Positions 5,044-6,594 of a stretch of 6,594 bases of DNA are shown here, piece by piece. The notes below the pieces were generated by a model. The model was not told the DNA's origin. It did not search any database and was given only the letters and a program-made list of their open reading frames with translations. The position numbers were made by a program, and so were the translations under genes. Positions within the stretch are counted from its first letter, which is position 1. The number at the start of each line of letters is the position of its first letter. Origin of the DNA: Flavobacterium sp. (GTDB lineage: Bacteria; Bacteroidota; Bacteroidia; Flavobacteriales; Flavobacteriaceae); contig JAUXNR010000139.1 in the NCBI GenBank assembly GCA_030682755.1, forward strand, positions 1-6,594. The letters are read 5' to 3'.

Positions 5044-6594
5044 ATGCCACGTGTTGCAGCATTAGTGATGGAGCATTTTCTACAAAAGATAAATTACAAG
5101 TATAATATTCGGGGTTGGTTGACCCATATTAATGAGTTGAATCATTTGGATGCTCATCCGGGTCAGTTTGATGATTTGTTTGCTTTTAAGATCAATTATA
5201 ATACAGTTGACAATTCCTTGAATGATAAGATTAAGCCTTTATATAACGGTAATATTTCAGAAACTTTTTGGCAAACGGCAAGTGATGGACACATTAGAAA
5301 ATACGGTTATAAATACGATCAAATTAACCGTTTGCAAGAAGCTATATTTCAAAGACCGGGTTTTTCACCTCTAGAATATAACAGCTACAATGAAAGTTTG
5401 TGGTACGACAAAAACGGAAATATAACCCGTTTGTATCGCACGGGTGAAGTGGAAGATGCTATGGAATATTTAGAAATAGATGATTTGACCTACCTCTATG
5501 ACGATGTCAATAAGAATCAACTTCGAATTGTTGATGATTCTACCAATAATCCTAAAGGTTTTAAAGATGATGATACAGATCCGGATCCCTTAGCAATTGA
5601 TGACACCATTGATTATGATTATGATGATTATGGTAATATGATATCCGATACGAATAAAGGTATAAGTGAAATTACCTATAATCACTTAAATTTACCGATT
5701 AAAATTGTTTTGAGTAATGGAATAATTGAATATCTTTATAACGCAGCAGGAGTAAAGGTACAGAAAACAGTAACTCTAGATTCTGAGATTCATACCACTG
5801 ACTATCAAAGTGGTTATCAGTATAAAGATGGCCAGTTACAATTTTTTCCGCATGCCGAAGGGTATGTGAACGTATTGGAAGAGAATTATTTTAATTATGT
5901 GTATCATTACACTGACCATTTGGGTAACATTAGAGTGAGTTATGGTATAGATCCTGAATCATTCGATCTTGTAATTTTGGAGGAGAATCATTACTATCCG
6001 TTTGGCATGAAGCATGCGAATTATAATGTGGGAATGCGGACATATATTCGCAACAACATGGGTCAGATTGAATTGCCGTTGGTGAGTGAAGTGAGTTATA
6101 AGTATAAGTACAATGGGAAGGAGTGGCAAGACGAGCTATCATTAAACTGGTACGACTATCAGGCACGAAATTATGATCCAGCTTTGGGGAGATGGATGAA
6201 TATTGACCCATTGGCGGAAGTCTCAAGAAGATGGTCTCCATACACTTATTGCTATAACAATCCAATTGTATTTGTAGATCCTGATGGAATGCTTGCAACA
6301 CCATCAGATGATATTTATTTAAATGCTAGAAATGGAGAAGTTTTAGGTGTTGATGCGGATGGAAATAATGGTATAGTAAGGGTTATTGATGGCGTGGACT
6401 GGGATGATACTGTTGCAAGAAATGGCGGTTCAACCTCGGGAGCTTCTACCACAGAATTAAGAAATTCAAGTTCTGTTGTGACTGTAAATGATGCTCAAAT
6501 CCAAAGTGATATTAATAGTGCGAATAATGAGACTATAGGCGACCAAACTAAAGAAAGACAAGTATATATTGGTTTATCAGTGAATATGGATGGT
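5044..6594 (+). CDS. Rhs repeat protein with complete core and unknown C-terminal domain (3' partial, N-terminally truncated)
   Basis: The frame is open from 5035, after a TGA at 5032-5034, to the last base: 517 residues from ATG 5044. GTG 5041, GTG 5065 and ATG 5068 are other possible starts. Rhs homology begins at once with NYKYNIRGWLTHINEL (about residues 17-32). YD/Rhs repeats follow: LYNGNISETFW (66-76), GYKYDQINRL (88-97), DYDYDDYGNMISD (190-202), then the GYQYKDGQ and FFPHAEGYV segment. The core proper runs from YTDHLGNIRVSYG (289-301) to VDPDGM (411-416). From 417 on a Gly/Asp/Asn/Ser-rich region begins (DDIYLNARNGEVLGV, then GIVRVIDGVDWDD) that I do not recognise; it is the start of the C-terminal domain, whose end and immunity gene lie outside. 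No signal peptide is present, so this is a truncated or displaced Rhs gene, longer than B and C. It could be a silent donor of sequence. Confidence 0.8.
   Translation, partial: MPRVAALVMEHFLQKINYKYNIRGWLTHINELNHLDAHPGQFDDLFAFKINYNTVDNSLNDKIKPLYNGNISETFWQTASDGHIRKYGYKYDQINRLQEAIFQRPGFSPLEYNSYNESLWYDKNGNITRLYRTGEVEDAMEYLEIDDLTYLYDDVNKNQLRIVDDSTNNPKGFKDDDTDPDPLAIDDTIDYDYDDYGNMISDTNKGISEITYNHLNLPIKIVLSNGIIEYLYNAAGVKVQKTVTLDSEIHTTDYQSGYQYKDGQLQFFPHAEGYVNVLEENYFNYVYHYTDHLGNIRVSYGIDPESFDLVILEENHYYPFGMKHANYNVGMRTYIRNNMGQIELPLVSEVSYKYKYNGKEWQDELSLNWYDYQARNYDPALGRWMNIDPLAEVSRRWSPYTYCYNNPIVFVDPDGMLATPSDDIYLNARNGEVLGVDADGNNGIVRVIDGVDWDDTVARNGGSTSGASTTELRNSSSVVTVNDAQIQSDINSANNETIGDQTKERQVYIGLSVNMDG
5916..6119 (+). 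repeat. Rhs-core repeat shared by modules C and D, D copy
   Basis: This is the partner of 3216-3419 (190 of 204 bases identical by my count). Identity falls sharply just after it: only 38 of the next 60 bases match module C, whereas 6109-6137 matches module B at 27 of 29 positions (22 of 29 for C). This marks a mosaic boundary within the core. Confidence 0.85.

Noticed and set aside
5930..6304. Minus-strand open frame over the module D core
   Set aside because: Same shadow effect as at 3212-3526; no start context or partner gene supports it.
1..6594. Insertion sequence, integrase, CRISPR array, tRNA or rRNA
   Set aside because: I found no transposase or recombinase motifs, no regularly spaced short repeats and no RNA-gene signatures; the repeats present are Rhs core copies and the 51-bp pair.

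Overview
The window looks like an accessory locus of a low-GC member of the Bacteroidetes, most likely a flavobacterium. The signs are AT-rich immunity genes, lipoprotein and Sec signal peptides of Bacteroidetes style, poor or A-rich ribosome binding sites, and the local variant of the Rhs/YD-repeat core (DHLGN-R-SYG, YYPFG, YKYNGKE-QDEL, ARNYD-ALGRW, SPY-Y-YNNP, VDPDG). Everything recognisable is on the + strand.

The locus is a tandem array of Rhs C-terminal toxin/immunity cassettes. Module A (1-1515) holds the tail of an Rhs core entering from the left, an HExxH zincin-type toxin domain and a predicted lipoprotein immunity gene. Module B (about 1533-3152) is an orphan Rhs core fragment with a JAB/JAMM-like toxin domain, followed by a secreted protein with a carboxypeptidase-regulatory-like fold as candidate immunity. 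Module C (3172-4885) is a shorter orphan core starting inside a 51-bp repeat. It carries a second, different HExxH toxin domain and a predicted lipoprotein immunity gene, and ends at the second copy of the 51-bp repeat. A strong intrinsic terminator (4971-5000) follows. Module D (5044 to the right edge) has several more Rhs repeats and a complete core, then the first 100 or so residues of an unrecognised C-terminal domain that runs out of the window. None of the visible Rhs fragments has an N-terminal export region.

The best reading is a store of toxin/immunity pairs. Blocks of Rhs core shared between modules (99 bp identical between A and C; about 93% over 204 bp between C and D) allow homologous recombination to place a new toxin with its immunity gene behind an upstream full-length Rhs gene. 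Such displaced orphan modules are known from cdiA and rhs loci of other bacteria. Two points stand out here. All three complete toxin domains look like metal-dependent peptidases, and all three immunity candidates carry export signals, which suggests that the contest takes place in the cell envelope. Module C is also bracketed by a 51-bp direct repeat that supplies its start codon. These functions are inferred from motifs and gene order only.
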